Assembly: GCA_001513025.1 (NCBI GenBank)
Contig: LFRZ01000078.1
Location: forward strand, 1-43,652
Direction of reading: 5' to 3'
Source: Gammaproteobacteria bacterium DTU037
Lineage (GTDB): Bacteria > Pseudomonadota > Gammaproteobacteria > Pseudomonadales > Pseudomonadaceae
DNA: 43,652 bases
Shown: positions 8,979 through 18,126 of the stretch, piece after piece
Position numbering within the stretch: the first letter of the stretch is position 1
Layout of the letters: the number at the start of each line of letters is the position of its first letter
Program-made: the position numbers and the translations under genes
The notes under the pieces: generated by a model
What the model was told of the DNA's origin: nothing
Seen by the model: only the letters and a program-made list of their open reading frames with translations
Database searches by the model: none

Positions 8979-9295
8979 GCCTGGCCTCCTGCAATGGCTT
9001 CATCAATCAGTTCTTCATTGATCCGATCAAACTCAGTGTTGGCACGTCGTACATACAACCAAGTAAGCAATAAGAAAAAAGCAAACTGAGAAAAACCCGC
9101 GACCACGCCATAGGTTAATTTCCCGCTACCAATGGATCGTCCAATCACTTCGGGAAAAAAAGCCACCTGCATAATAAAGCCGTAGAAGATGACGAGAACG
9201 ATGACGCTAAGCACCACAGCAAAGCGATGGCGTTTCCTTACCAGCTCATCAAATTTTGGATTACTGCGAATATGCGCATAGATATCTTTAGACAT
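8975..9295 (-). CDS. yjcH: YjcH family (DUF485) membrane protein
   Basis: The 106 aa protein has two membrane segments (about residues 25-48 and 62-82) and the DUF485 pattern NPKFDELVRKRHRFAVVLSV, then LTYGVVAGFSQFAFFLLLTWLYVRRA. This family nearly always precedes actP and probably helps the permease; its exact role is not known. The ATG at 9295 is chosen over the TTG at 9301. A small inverted repeat (9309-9323) lies 13 nt upstream of it. Confidence 0.93.
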   Translation of the reverse strand: MSKDIYAHIRSNPKFDELVRKRHRFAVVLSVIVLVIFYGFIMQVAFFPEVIGRSIGSGKLTYGVVAGFSQFAFFLLLTWLYVRRANTEFDRINEELIDEAIAGGQA

Positions 9296-9308
9296 AACCA
9301 ACCCTTAA

Positions 9309-9323
9309 ACGTGTGATCCACGT
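9309..9323. promoter_or_regulatory. Short inverted repeat upstream of yjcH
   Basis: ACGTG-TGATC-CACGT is a perfect 5+5 bp inverted repeat around a 5-nt centre, 13-28 nt upstream of the yjcH ATG. It could be an operator or a small hairpin that affects translation. No regulator can be assigned. Confidence 0.3.
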
Positions 9324-9505
9324 ATTTTTATTGTTGTCGATAAGGTGTTCTTATTTACCAAGAGTTTCCCCTCGCCAGCGCTGCTTAAGTCCTTGCCACC
9401 CTCTGCTTAAGGATCCAAGGCTGCGCAGGCTGCTTGGGTTTTGCATTCAACTCGAGTATATGTAGGTCGCCTTACGATAAATACACACAAAAAAGCAGGT
9501 TCGAT

Positions 9506-10459
9506 ATGCAAAAATACATCAACCTTTTGCGCACCCTAAACTGGAATGACTTAAAGTTCTTTCTTGAAGTGGCGCGCTGCGGGCGAGTGACCAGTGCGGC
9601 CAAGCGCTTAGGGGTCGACTACACAACGGTTTCACGGCGCATCGCTAACTTAGAAAGCACCTTGGGCACCCTGCTCTTTGAGAAATCACGCAACACTGGT
9701 TTTAACTTAACCAGCGAAGGCCACGCACTGCGTGAGAGCATCCAAACCATTGAAGCGCTGATGCAAAATGCTTGCGAAGAGATTACAGGGACAGATATTG
9801 CCCTCTCGGGCAAGGTACGTATTGGTTGTACCGAAGGTTTTGGCGGATTGTTTTTAGCGCCGCAATTGACTCATTTTCAAAAGCAGTACCCAGCCATCTC
9901 CATTGACCTGCTGGCTGTGCCGCACTTTGTCAACTTAACCAAACGCGAGGCTGATCTTGGCATCACCCTTGAGCGCCCGACCCGCGGCCCCTTTGTCAGC
10001 ACTAAACTCTGTGATTACCGCCTGCAACTCTATGCAACCGAGGAGTATTTGGCCAAGCATGAGCCGATACGCTGCGTGAATGATTTACCTCAACACTCGT
10101 TTATTACCTATGTCGCCGACTTAACCTTTAGCTCGAAGCTGCATTATTTGGATCAGTTTATTCACCAAGCCAAAACACCCTTCTGTACCACAGGAGCTCT
10201 TTCGCAATACTTTGCCTGTTTACAAGGTCAGCATTTGGCCATTTTACCCTGTTTTATTGCTGGCCAAGACCCTCGCCTACAAGCAGTCTTGCCCGATGAG
10301 GTTAGAGTAACCAATAGCTTTTGGATTTCCTGCCACGAAGATTTTCGTAAGCTCAAACGTATTCGAGTGATTTGGGATTATATTCGCGCCGTAGCCGAGC
10401 ACAATGAAGCGCTGTTTATGGGCAATAGCAATGAACTGCGCTTGCTGCCGGTCGAGTGA
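9506..10459 (+). CDS. LysR-family transcriptional regulator
   Basis: The 317 aa protein has the N-terminal winged helix-turn-helix (about residues 10-70: LKFFLEVARCGRVTSAAKRLGVDYTTVSRRIANLE). A LysR effector-binding domain follows (about 95-300, starting GKVRIGCTEGFGGLFLAPQL). The ATG at 9506 is chosen over an upstream TTG extension at 9434 because the helix-turn-helix comes at the usual distance. It is divergent from yjcH-actP with about 210 bp between the starts, and exaC lies beyond actP. Control of acetate/acetaldehyde genes is the simplest guess from position, but LysR proteins of this look also occur beside other dehydrogenase genes. Confidence 0.88.
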   Translation: MQKYINLLRTLNWNDLKFFLEVARCGRVTSAAKRLGVDYTTVSRRIANLESTLGTLLFEKSRNTGFNLTSEGHALRESIQTIEALMQNACEEITGTDIALSGKVRIGCTEGFGGLFLAPQLTHFQKQYPAISIDLLAVPHFVNLTKREADLGITLERPTRGPFVSTKLCDYRLQLYATEEYLAKHEPIRCVNDLPQHSFITYVADLTFSSKLHYLDQFIHQAKTPFCTTGALSQYFACLQGQHLAILPCFIAGQDPRLQAVLPDEVRVTNSFWISCHEDFRKLKRIRVIWDYIRAVAEHNEALFMGNSNELRLLPVE

Positions 10460-10534
10460 TTGCTATCGAGCCTCAGCAGACACTGTGGCCAGCAACGTTC
10501 AGACCGTGCCTCTATAGAGGCCTGTCTCTAGCCA

Positions 10535-10565
10535 ACGGCCTTGCACAGCCAAAGTGCAAGGCCGT
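10535..10565. terminator. Perfect 12-bp stem-loop between convergent genes
   Basis: ACGGCCTTGCAC (10535-10546) pairs perfectly with GTGCAAGGCCGT (10554-10565) around a 7-nt loop. It lies between the 3' ends of the LysR gene and the convergent DUF2789 gene. No T tract follows. It probably terminates transcription in both directions. Confidence 0.55.
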
Positions 10566-10587
10566 CCTTGAGGCCAAAACCTCACTA

Positions 10588-10824
10588 TTAAGCGCTAGGC
10601 GTGCGCAGTGCTTCATTGAGTTGATCAACCACCAATGCCCACTCACCATCCGAGCAGAGCAATTCTTTTAAAAGCTGCCGCTGTGCATCATTCCAAAACT
10701 CAGCATCCAGTACATTCACCTCATCGGGTAAATGATGCTCACCAATAAAACGCGCAACACCTTCTGGCGTTGCATCCAAACCCAATTGCAAAAATAAATT
10801 GGTCATACGGACGGTTACGGTCAT
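10588..10824 (-). CDS. DUF2789 family protein
   Basis: This is a small conserved protein (78 aa) of unknown function that I recognise as DUF2789 from the pattern MTNLFLQLGLDATPEGVARFI, HHLPDEVNVLDAEFWNDAQRQLLKE and the ending WALVVDQLNEAL. It is predicted to be all-helical and soluble. The ATG at 10824 is preceded by GGAG at 8 nt, which decides the start over ATGs at 10839 and 10863. It lies downstream of the amt gene but is separated from it by a strong hairpin. Confidence 0.82.
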   Translation of the reverse strand: MTVTVRMTNLFLQLGLDATPEGVARFIGEHHLPDEVNVLDAEFWNDAQRQLLKELLCSDGEWALVVDQLNEALRTPSA

Positions 10825-10905
10825 ACGATTGTTCTCCATTGTTTTAACTGACACCTGCAGCATAACTACAAAGCAAAGTTTTTGACATGACTAGCGAGTC
10901 AAATT

Positions 10906-10945
10906 AGGGTTAAAACAGTACGCCTCGCCGCGCTGTTTTAACCCT
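10906..10945 (-). terminator. Perfect 13-bp stem-loop after amt
   Basis: AGGGTTAAAACAG (10906-10918) pairs perfectly with CTGTTTTAACCCT (10933-10945) around a 14-nt loop, 41 nt past the amt stop. On the minus strand the stem is followed by AATTTG, a short T run. It is probably the amt terminator. Confidence 0.65.
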
Positions 10946-10985
10946 CGACTTAAACCCCAGTGGACTTCCCACAGTCACACCAAGC

Positions 10986-12212
10986 CTAATCCATGCTTGA
11001 AGCGCCAATGCGATGCACTGATAAGTCGGCACCATTGAACTCTTGCTCAGCACTTAAGCGCAAACCTGCTATCCATTTAATGCTGCCATAAACTAAAAAC
11101 CCACCGCTCAACGCCACCACAACACCGAATAAAGAGCCCAATAACTGCACAATAAAGCTGACGCCACCAAGGCCACCCAGTGCTTGCAAGCCAAAAACAC
11201 CCGCAGCAATCCCGCCCCAAATACCACACATACCGTGCATAGCCCAGACACCGAGCACATCATCAAAGCGCGGAAAGCGATTTTGCGCGAGCAAGAAGCA
11301 GCCGATAAACAACGCCCCAGCAATCGCACCGACCGCCAACGCACCCATTGGATGCATCACATCAGAGCCGGCGCAAACAGCCACTAATCCAGCCAAAGGT
11401 CCATTATGAATAAAGCCTGGATCTTTTTTACCTATCAGCATTGCAACTAAAGTGCCGCCGACCATGGCCATTAAACTGTTGACCGCCACCAAACCTGAAA
11501 CATTGCCCAAGGTTTGTGCTGACATCACATTAAAGCCAAACCAACCCACGGCTAAAATCCATGCCCCTAAAGCTAAAAATGGAATGTTTGATGGAGCAAA
11601 GGCCACTACTCGGCCATTACGGTAACGCCCTGCCCGTGCGCCCAGCAGATAAATCGCGGCAAAGGCAATCCACCCGCCCATGGCATGCACCACTACTGAG
11701 CCGGCAAAGTCATGGAAAGGTGCGCCAAAGGTCTGGACAAACCAAGCCTGCACACCCAAGTTGCCATTCCACATAATCCCTTCAAAAAAGGGATAGACAA
11801 AGGCCACAATCAGCGTAGTGGCAATTAAAATAGGATAAAACTTAGCCCGCTCGGCAATGCCGCCCGAGACAATCGCCGGAATCGCCGCAGCAAAGGTGAG
11901 CAAGAAAAAGAATTTAACTAAAGCGTAGCCATTATTGCTAATTAACTCATCGGCACTGCTGAAGAAGTTAACGCCATAGGCGATTTGATAGCCAATAAAG
12001 AAATAAGCCAAAGTGGAGACGCCAAAATCAGTAATGATTTTGACTAAGGCGTTAACTTGGTTTTTGTAACGTACCGTTCCCAGTTCTAAAAAAGCAAAGC
12101 CGGCATGCATCGCCAGCACCATAATGGCACCGCCTAAAATGAACATGGTGTTTGCGCTGTGTGTCAGAGTTTCAACGGCGGAGCTGATGCTCACTAACTG
12201 GAGATTTTCCAC
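10986..12212 (-). CDS. amtB: Ammonium transporter (Amt/MEP/Rh family)
   Basis: This is an inner-membrane channel for ammonium. The 408 aa protein has eleven predicted membrane segments. It carries the conserved D168 (HDFAGS), the twin pore histidines H176 (VVHAMGG) and H326 (WAMHGMCG), and the signature FNVMSAQTL. It has no cleavable signal peptide, unlike E. coli AmtB. The usual partner glnK (PII protein) is absent upstream: the next gene is an unrelated lipoprotein. The 214 bp upstream show no sigma-54 -24/-12 element that I can defend. It may be a secondary Amt copy. Confidence 0.93.
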   Translation of the reverse strand: MENLQLVSISSAVETLTHSANTMFILGGAIMVLAMHAGFAFLELGTVRYKNQVNALVKIITDFGVSTLAYFFIGYQIAYGVNFFSSADELISNNGYALVKFFFLLTFAAAIPAIVSGGIAERAKFYPILIATTLIVAFVYPFFEGIMWNGNLGVQAWFVQTFGAPFHDFAGSVVVHAMGGWIAFAAIYLLGARAGRYRNGRVVAFAPSNIPFLALGAWILAVGWFGFNVMSAQTLGNVSGLVAVNSLMAMVGGTLVAMLIGKKDPGFIHNGPLAGLVAVCAGSDVMHPMGALAVGAIAGALFIGCFLLAQNRFPRFDDVLGVWAMHGMCGIWGGIAAGVFGLQALGGLGGVSFIVQLLGSLFGVVVALSGGFLVYGSIKWIAGLRLSAEQEFNGADLSVHRIGASSMD

Positions 12213-12426
12213 TGCACGTCCTTATTTTGTGACCCTAGATAAGCGCAAGAACTACAGGTAGCTTAAACGCGAGATGTGCGCTACCGACAGACTTGTCATC
12301 GCAGTGCACAAATTGCTAGGAACACATAAATAAAGACACAGTCGTGTCAGAGGTGAGTTTGAGTATGCAGGAAAAATAAATATTTCAGCAAGATTTTTTT
12401 ACTCTAGGAGTATTCTTTTTTGCACC

Positions 12427-13041
12427 CTAAAGATGACAGCTCGCCGTCATACTACCCAGTAAGTTTGAGACACCCTTAGGCAAATTTTGCTCTCGATATG
12501 CCTCACTAAAGGCAATGCAATCCGCTGTATTTCCGATGGGAGATATCAACACTTGCTCGACCTGATCAATGCGATTTTGTAGATCCGCATCACTAAAAAC
12601 CTCTAAACGCACTCTATATTGAGCGCCCAGCTCTAGATTGCTGACAGGACTATGTCGCACAACTGTGGATTTTGATTGCGGCGACAACGTCGATTGATAG
12701 ATAAAAGGCGAATCGGGGTCAGCCGGATTATCTAACGTCATTTTAAGATGCACCTGCTCAGCAAAAGGCTGAATCACATTTAAGCTGTATTCATAAGCTA
12801 AATTCAGCTTAGCCCCCTTATCTGAGTACATCCACCAACCCGCATTAACCACTTTAAAGCGGTCTGTCGCTACAGCTTTTGGGTAGCCTTGGGTATACGT
12901 CAGTCGTTCATTTTCCACACCCGCCAGCCAAACTGGCTTAGATACCCCCAGATAAACCAGTTTGTTTTTTGTTTCGAGCGCCGCGCATCCTGCCGTCAAC
13001 GCAACCACACAGAGCGCCATTAGTATTTTAAGTTGTGCCAT
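12427..13041 (-). CDS. Hypothetical lipoprotein
   Basis: I do not recognise the family. The 204 aa product begins MAQLKILMALCVVALTAGCA, a lipoprotein signal with lipobox LTAGC. The mature part is soluble and rich in beta-type segments (KLVYLGVSKPVWLAGVENERL, ..., AQYRVRLEVFSDADLQNR). It has two C-terminal cysteines (DCIAF and SCHL at the very end) that could form a disulphide. An AAGGAG ribosome site lies 6 nt before the ATG at 13041 (another ATG directly precedes it). It is probably a single-gene unit, with amt some 210 bp downstream. Confidence 0.75.
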   Translation of the reverse strand: MAQLKILMALCVVALTAGCAALETKNKLVYLGVSKPVWLAGVENERLTYTQGYPKAVATDRFKVVNAGWWMYSDKGAKLNLAYEYSLNVIQPFAEQVHLKMTLDNPADPDSPFIYQSTLSPQSKSTVVRHSPVSNLELGAQYRVRLEVFSDADLQNRIDQVEQVLISPIGNTADCIAFSEAYREQNLPKGVSNLLGSMTASCHL

Positions 13042-13415
13042 CATTGACTCCTTTAATGAAGGTCTCACAGCGAAATACAATGCTTTTGGAATTAAGCAGG
13101 GAGCAATATTGGCATAAGCACCTGTTTAAAAAAACAAACATAAGTGAATAGTACTTTGACAGTAACACTCAGCAAATCTGGTCGTTATTTTCCGCACAGT
13201 AACGACGAAAGGTTAAGCAGCCTGACTCTCAGAACTCAGACAAAGGCGCGATCAACATCCATAAAGCATTCAATATCAGCTGACACTGACACCACCTTAA
13301 TTTGCCAACTGTGACCTAGGTCGAATTTTCCTCTCAAGCCAGCAGGATCTAAATACGTACCCTTTATGTCAAACAGGTTAAACTGCTGCGATTATTTACC
13401 GCGGAGATGATCGAT
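13042..13415. other. Intergenic gap between divergent lipoprotein gene and ppiC
   Basis: This 374-bp gap separates two divergent genes. It is AT-rich near 13100-13150. It must hold promoters for both genes, but I find no -35/-10 pair with good spacing: a TTGACA at 13155-13160 lacks a TATAAT-like box at 16-18 nt. I see no RNA gene or repeat in it. Confidence 0.4.
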
Positions 13416-13694
13416 ATGGCCAAGGCAATGGCGCGACATATTTTAGTAAAAACTAAAGAAGAGGCGGAAGCGATTAAAGCGCGGCTGGATAAAGGCGATG
13501 CCTTTGATAAATTGGCACGCAAATATTCCACTTGCCCCTCAGGAAAAAAAGGTGGCGATTTAGGCGAAGTGCGCCCAGGGCAGCTGGTCAAATCCATTGA
13601 TAATGTGGTGTTTAACAAGCCCGTGCGAATGATTCACGGGCCGGTTAAATCACAATTTGGCTATCACTTAGTCCAAGTATTTTTCCGTGACTAA
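13416..13694 (+). CDS. ppiC: Peptidyl-prolyl cis-trans isomerase C (parvulin)
   Basis: This single-domain cytoplasmic parvulin catalyses proline isomerisation. The 92 aa product matches the PpiC pattern MAKAMARHILVKTKEEAEAI, the catalytic-loop stretch KLARKYSTCPSGKKGGDLGE and the ending FGYHLVQVFFRD. The ATG at 13416 has GGAG at 9 nt; the ATG at 13407 lies directly on that ribosome site. It has no signal peptide, as expected for PpiC. It is convergent with ybiT. Confidence 0.95.
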   Translation: MAKAMARHILVKTKEEAEAIKARLDKGDAFDKLARKYSTCPSGKKGGDLGEVRPGQLVKSIDNVVFNKPVRMIHGPVKSQFGYHLVQVFFRD

Positions 13695-13713
13695 GTGATA
13701 CACCTGAGGCTTA

Positions 13714-15303
13714 TTACAAATCAACGCCTTGGCTGCGTAGATAGTCATCATAAGTACCGCTAAAGTCCTTGATGCCATGCTCAGTCAGCTCAATAATGCG
13801 CGTGGCCAAGGATGAAACAAACTCACGGTCATGGCTGACAAAGATCAGCGTGCCAGGGTAGTTTTCCAAGGCCAAGTTTAAGGCTTCAATGGATTCCATA
13901 TCTAAGTGGTTGGTGGGTTCATCCATCAGCAAGACGTTGGGTTTTTGCAAAATCAGTTTGCCAAAGAGCATACGACCTTGCTCACCACCAGAAATCACTT
14001 TGACTGATTTTTCAATATCATCACCGGAAAACAGCATACGGCCTAAAGTACCACGCACCATTTGCTCGCCTTCTGTGGTCCAACGACTCATCCAATCGAA
14101 TAGATTCATATCATCGGCGAAGTCACTGGCGTGATCTTGTGCGTAATAACCAATATCAGCACTGTCAGTCCATTTGACATGACCATTCATTGGCGTCAAC
14201 TCACCCATCAAAGTGCGCAACAAGGTCGTTTTACCGATACCGTTAGGACCGAGAATCGCCACGCGCTCTTCTGCTTCAACTTGTAGATTAAGGTTATCAA
14301 ATAAGACTTTGCCATCAAAACCTTGGCTCAGCTCATGTAAAACCACTGCTTGGCGATGTAGCTTTTTGCTTTGATCAAAGCGAATAAAGGGGCTGATACG
14401 GCTGGACGGTTTCACTTCATCCAACTGAATCTTATCAATCGCACGGGCACGGCTAGTAGCTTGCTTGGCTTTCGAGGCGTTGGCCGAGAAGCGGCTAACA
14501 AAGGTTTGCAGCTCAGCAATTTGTGCTTTTTTCTTAGCGTTATCACCCAATAGACGCTCACGCAGCTGGGTGGCCGCAGTCATATACTCATCATAGTTAC
14601 CTGGATACAAACGAATTTCAGCGTAATCCAAGTCAGCCATATGCGTGCAGACGCTGTTTAAGAAGTGTCTATCGTGAGAAATGATGATCATGGTGCAGTT
14701 ACGGTTGCTGAGAATATCTTCCAACCAGCGAATCGTGTTGATATCCAAGTGGTTGGTCGGCTCATCGAGCAACAGCACTTCAGGGTCCGAGAACAAGGCC
14801 TGCGCTAACAGCACACGCAATTTCCAGCCCGGAGCGACTTCACTCATCGGACCAAAATGCTCATTCACACCAATACCCAGACCGAGCAATAATTCGCCGG
14901 CACGCGACTCAGCAGTGTAACCGTCCATTTCCGCGAACTCAGTTTCCAGCTCAGCCACTGCCATGCCGTCGGCTTCAGTCATTTCAGGCAGCGAGTAAAT
15001 ACGGTCGCGTTCAGCTTTGACTTTCCACAGTTCTTCATGGCCCATAATCACTGTGTCAATCACAGTAAATTGCTCATAGGCAAACTGATCTTGACGCAAT
15101 TTACCTAAACGAACATTAGGTTCCAGCATCACGTGACCGGCCGATGGCTCTAGGTCACCGCCAAGGATTTTCATAAAAGTTGATTTACCACTGCCATTGG
15201 CACCAATCAAACCATAACGGTTGCGGTTACCAAATTTTACAGAGACATCTTCAAATAGAGGTTTTGCACCAAATTGCATGGTGATATTAGCAGTGGAGAT
15301 CAC
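13714..15303 (-). CDS. ybiT: ABC-F family ATPase, YbiT type
   Basis: This is a soluble ABC-F protein with two nucleotide-binding domains that is thought to act on the ribosome. It is 529 aa, like E. coli YbiT. The first domain has Walker A GANGSGKS (about 34-41), the degenerate signature VAPGWKLRV and Walker [12 protein letters not shown]. The linker contains [25 protein letters not shown]. The second domain has [16 protein letters not shown] and [11 protein letters not shown]. The APGWKLRV form of the first signature separates YbiT from EttA, Uup and YheS. Some relatives confer antibiotic protection, but YbiT is generally housekeeping. It is divergent from the next gene. Confidence 0.95.
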   Translation of the reverse strand: MISTANITMQFGAKPLFEDVSVKFGNRNRYGLIGANGSGKSTFMKILGGDLEPSAGHVMLEPNVRLGKLRQDQFAYEQFTVIDTVIMGHEELWKVKAERDRIYSLPEMTEADGMAVAELETEFAEMDGYTAESRAGELLLGLGIGVNEHFGPMSEVAPGWKLRVLLAQALFSDPEVLLLDEPTNHLDINTIRWLEDILSNRNCTMIIISHDRHFLNSVCTHMADLDYAEIRLYPGNYDEYMTAATQLRERLLGDNAKKKAQIAELQTFVSRFSANASKAKQATSRARAIDKIQLDEVKPSSRISPFIRFDQSKKLHRQAVVLHELSQGFDGKVLFDNLNLQVEAEERVAILGPNGIGKTTLLRTLMGELTPMNGHVKWTDSADIGYYAQDHASDFADDMNLFDWMSRWTTEGEQMVRGTLGRMLFSGDDIEKSVKVISGGEQGRMLFGKLILQKPNVLLMDEPTNHLDMESIEALNLALENYPGTLIFVSHDREFVSSLATRIIELTEHGIKDFSGTYDDYLRSQGVDL

Positions 15304-15472
15304 AAATAAATCCTGAGTAGTCGAGACGCGAACGCGTTAAAAGGCCGCGATTGTACCCTTTTTGGCCGTCAGCAGCACGCACAATAGCTAAGCACTCTGC
15401 ATAATAGTAGCCACGCACTGTATAAAACAGGCAGACGCAGTATACTATGCGCTTCTCTTTTGGCTTTTTCTT

Positions 15473-16189
15473 ATGACTGATTCTGTTCGCCTCTCCAAAC
15501 ATTTAATTGACTTAATCGGCTGCTCGCGGCGTGAAGCACAACTCTACATTGAGGGTGGCTGGGTACTGGTCAACGGCACCATCATCGATGAGCCGCAATT
15601 CCCGATTACCGACCAGCTGGTTGAGTTACGCGCCAACGCGGTGGCTGAACCTTTACCTTCGATTACCCTGCTGCTTAATCAACCGATCATGCATAATGTG
15701 AGCCTTGAGCAACAATTGGCACTGCTCAGCCCTGCTACGCATTGGGCTGAAGATCCTAGCACCACATTGCAACTCAAAGGCCACTTTGCCCGTTTAAGCA
15801 GTGAGTTACCTTTGCAGGAGCATGCGACCGGCTTACAGGTCTTTACCCAAGATTGGCACACCCTACGCAAACTGACCGATGACCGCACCCGTCTTGAGCA
15901 AGAATACGTGGTGGAAGTATCAGGTGAGATCACTGCACAACAACTCAAGCGTATCGCGCATGCGCAGATCGTTAATGGCATGGGCTTGCCCAGTTGCAAA
16001 GCCAGCCAGCAAAATGAACACAATATACGTATGGTGCTTAAAGACCCGTCACCTGGTGTGATCGAACGTTTATGCGCCAGCATTGACCTTAAAGTCATCG
16101 CGATGAAACGCATCCGTATTGGTGGTGTTTCCATGGGCAAACTGCCCTTGGGCCAATGGCGCTATTGCACAGCCACACAACGATTTTAA
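15473..16189 (+). CDS. RsuA-family pseudouridine-synthase-like protein with S4 domain, catalytic Asp not conserved
   Basis: The 238 aa protein has an N-terminal S4 RNA-binding domain (RLSKHLIDLIGCSRREAQLYIEGGWVLVNG, residues 6-35). A domain resembling the RsuA/RluB/RluF pseudouridine synthases follows, ending in the family-like VIAMKRIRIGGVSMGKLPLGQWR. In active enzymes the motif GRLDxxTxGL carries the nucleophilic aspartate. Here the aligned stretch is LPLQEHATGL (112-121), with Q115 at that position. The protein may therefore bind rRNA without modifying it, or use a different chemistry. It is followed 33 nt later by yehS and probably co-transcribed with it. Confidence 0.8.
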   Translation: MTDSVRLSKHLIDLIGCSRREAQLYIEGGWVLVNGTIIDEPQFPITDQLVELRANAVAEPLPSITLLLNQPIMHNVSLEQQLALLSPATHWAEDPSTTLQLKGHFARLSSELPLQEHATGLQVFTQDWHTLRKLTDDRTRLEQEYVVEVSGEITAQQLKRIAHAQIVNGMGLPSCKASQQNEHNIRMVLKDPSPGVIERLCASIDLKVIAMKRIRIGGVSMGKLPLGQWRYCTATQRF

Positions 16190-16222
16190 TCGCCTACTTA
16201 AGACTGATAACCGAGAATCCCT

Positions 16223-16690
16223 ATGCTTAATAATGATGTCCTGCGCAGTATTCGCTACACCCTCAACTTAAGTGACAGCACTCTGCTGGAGATGCTGCAC
16301 GGCGTGGAACCTGAACTGGACCTGCCCACCTTACGCAGCTACTTAGCCAGCGAAGAAGATGAGTCCTTTGTGCGCATGCACGATGAATTAATGGTCGGCT
16401 TTTTAGACAGCTTAATCGTCAGTCGCCGCGGCCCAAGCCCTCAGTCTGCGCCAGCCACTGAACTGCCACTGACCAACAATACGATTTTAAAGAAATTGCG
16501 CGTCGCCTTTACCTTGCAAGAAGCCGATCTGATGGATATTTTAAAATCAGTCGATTTTGACGTTTCTAAGCCTGAACTCAGCGCCTTATTTAGAAAGGCT
16601 GGCCATAGTAATTACCGCGTTTGCGGTGATCAACTGTTGCGTCAATTTCTGAAGGGCTTAACTTTACGTTTGCGTGCAGAGAGCAACTAA
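16223..16690 (+). CDS. yehS: YehS family (DUF1456) protein
   Basis: This 155 aa conserved protein of unknown function has two repeats of the DUF1456 unit. The first is NNDVLRSIRYTLNLSDSTLLEML (residues 3-25) and the second is NNTILKKLRVAFTLQEADLMDIL (about 85-107). Each is followed by a short helix ending in a SYLASEEDE- or SALFRKAGH-like segment. It is soluble and probably helical, and lies close behind the pseudouridine-synthase-like gene on the same strand. A GC-rich inverted repeat (CGCGCT 16716-16721, AGCGCG 16731-16736) follows and may end the transcript. Confidence 0.88.
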   Translation: MLNNDVLRSIRYTLNLSDSTLLEMLHGVEPELDLPTLRSYLASEEDESFVRMHDELMVGFLDSLIVSRRGPSPQSAPATELPLTNNTILKKLRVAFTLQEADLMDILKSVDFDVSKPELSALFRKAGHSNYRVCGDQLLRQFLKGLTLRLRAESN

Positions 16691-16857
16691 GCTGATACTT
16701 AAGCACGATTCAAGGCGCGCTAAAACACCCAGCGCGTCTGATACAGACCTCTATTTAGATACAACTACGACCTTTGAATAGCGCTCATCGTGGCGCGAAG
16801 TCTATTTTTAAAGCATGCCCTCGTATGCTCAATACGTTGTGAAGGATGAACTTACCG

Positions 16858-18060
16858 ATGAGCACTGACTCTTTTGCTGCTATGCCCGACGCCCAAGGTT
16901 ACTTTGGTGTCTATGGTGGCCAGTACGTACCCGATCACCTGAAGAAAATCATGGATGATATCAATACATCCTATGAAGAGATCTGCGCCTGTCCGCAATT
17001 CCAAGCCGAACTGGCCAGCTTATTTAGTGATTATGTCGGCCGTCCAAGCCCAATTTTTCACGCTAAGCGCCTCAGTGAGCAACTGGGTGGCGCGCAGATT
17101 TATTTAAAACGTGAAGATTTAAACCACACCGGCGCACATAAGATTAACCATTGCCTTGGCGAAGCCTTACTGGCTAAGTTTATGGGCAAAAAGAAAGTGA
17201 TTGCTGAAACCGGAGCCGGTCAACATGGCGTAGCCTTGGCCACTGCCTGCGCGTTGGTCGGGATTCCCTGTGAAATCCACATGGGTCAATCCGATATCGA
17301 AAAAGAACACCCTAACGTGGTTAAGATGAAAATCTTAGGCTGTGATTTAATTCCAGTGACCCGCGGTGCCGCCACACTCAAAGAAGCCGTCGATAGCGCC
17401 TTTGAAGAGTATTTGAAAAACCCAGACGATTTTATTTATGCGATTGGCTCTGTGGTTGGCCCACACCCTTTCCCTAAAATGGTTCGCGATTTCCAATCGA
17501 TTATCGGAAAAGAAGCACGTCAGCAGTTTTTAGATCGTCATCAGCGCCTACCTGACTATGTCACGGCCTGTGTTGGCGGCGGTTCCAACTCGATTGGTAT
17601 GTTTACGGCCTTCCTCAATGACAAAAATGTGCAACTGGTCGGTGTTGAGCCAGCAGGTGAAGGCTTAGATACCCAGCGTCACTCAGCCTCACTAAGCAAA
17701 GGCAAGCCCGGCCATCTACACGGCATGGCTTGCTATGTACTGGAAGATGCTGAAGGTAACCCTGCCCCCGTGCATTCAATTGCGTCAGGCCTGGACTACC
17801 CAGGTGTAGGTCCACAGCACAGCTACTTAAAAGACTTAGGTCGCGTGCAGTATGACAGCGTGACCGACCAAGAATGTTTGGATGCCTTTATGCGCTTATC
17901 GCGTGTGGAAGGTATTATTCCAGCACTGGAAAGTGCGCATGCGGTGGCATGGGCAATCCGTAAGGCTCCTACACTGAGCACTGATCAGACGATTTTGATC
18001 AACCTATCTGGTCGCGGTGACAAAGATGCCGACTATGTTGCGGGCTTGCTAAACCTATAA
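16858..18060 (+). CDS. trpB: Tryptophan synthase beta chain, stand-alone
   Basis: This PLP enzyme condenses indole with serine to make tryptophan. The product is about 400 aa. PLP-binding lysine K95 lies in [10 protein letters not shown], the catalytic glutamate in [11 protein letters not shown], and the phosphate-binding loop in GGGSNSIG. The conserved [14 protein letters not shown] and SGRGDKD are present. No trpA follows: a terminator comes 11 nt after the stop and then a convergent gene. The sequence differs from my recollection of the Pseudomonas trpBA-type TrpB (for example [20 protein letters not shown]), suggesting a second or transferred copy. The start is uncertain: ATG 16846 lies directly on the GAAGGA site, whereas ATG 16858 is about 11 nt away. 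Confidence 0.93.
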   Translation: MSTDSFAAMPDAQGYFGVYGGQYVPDHLKKIMDDINTSYEEICACPQFQAELASLFSDYVGRPSPIFHAKRLSEQLGGAQIYLKREDLNHTGAHKINHCLGEALLAKFMGKKKVIAETGAGQHGVALATACALVGIPCEIHMGQSDIEKEHPNVVKMKILGCDLIPVTRGAATLKEAVDSAFEEYLKNPDDFIYAIGSVVGPHPFPKMVRDFQSIIGKEARQQFLDRHQRLPDYVTACVGGGSNSIGMFTAFLNDKNVQLVGVEPAGEGLDTQRHSASLSKGKPGHLHGMACYVLEDAEGNPAPVHSIASGLDYPGVGPQHSYLKDLGRVQYDSVTDQECLDAFMRLSRVEGIIPALESAHAVAWAIRKAPTLSTDQTILINLSGRGDKDADYVAGLLNL

Positions 18061-18070
18061 GCCAGACAAA

Positions 18071-18105
18071 AAAATACCGCTGTATGCAAGATACAGCGGT
18101 ATTTT
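18071..18105. terminator. Bidirectional Rho-independent terminator (trpB / NlpC lipoprotein gene)
   Basis: AAAATACCGCTGTAT (18071-18085) pairs perfectly over 15 bp with 18091-18105 around the loop GCAAG. On the plus strand it is followed by TTTT; on the minus strand by seven T. It serves both trpB and the convergent NlpC/P60 gene. Confidence 0.93.
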
Positions 18106-18126
18106 AGATACTATATGAGTTACTTT

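Noticed and set aside
12400..12412. TACTC-TAG-GAGTA palindrome flanked by T runs near the end of the lipoprotein gene
   Set aside because: The stem is only 5 bp with a 3-nt loop. It is too weak to call a terminator, though the T-rich surroundings are noted.
15679..16140. 153-aa minus-strand open frame opposite the RsuA-like gene
   Set aside because: Antisense shadow of a gene with a clear S4 and pseudouridine-synthase-like sequence.
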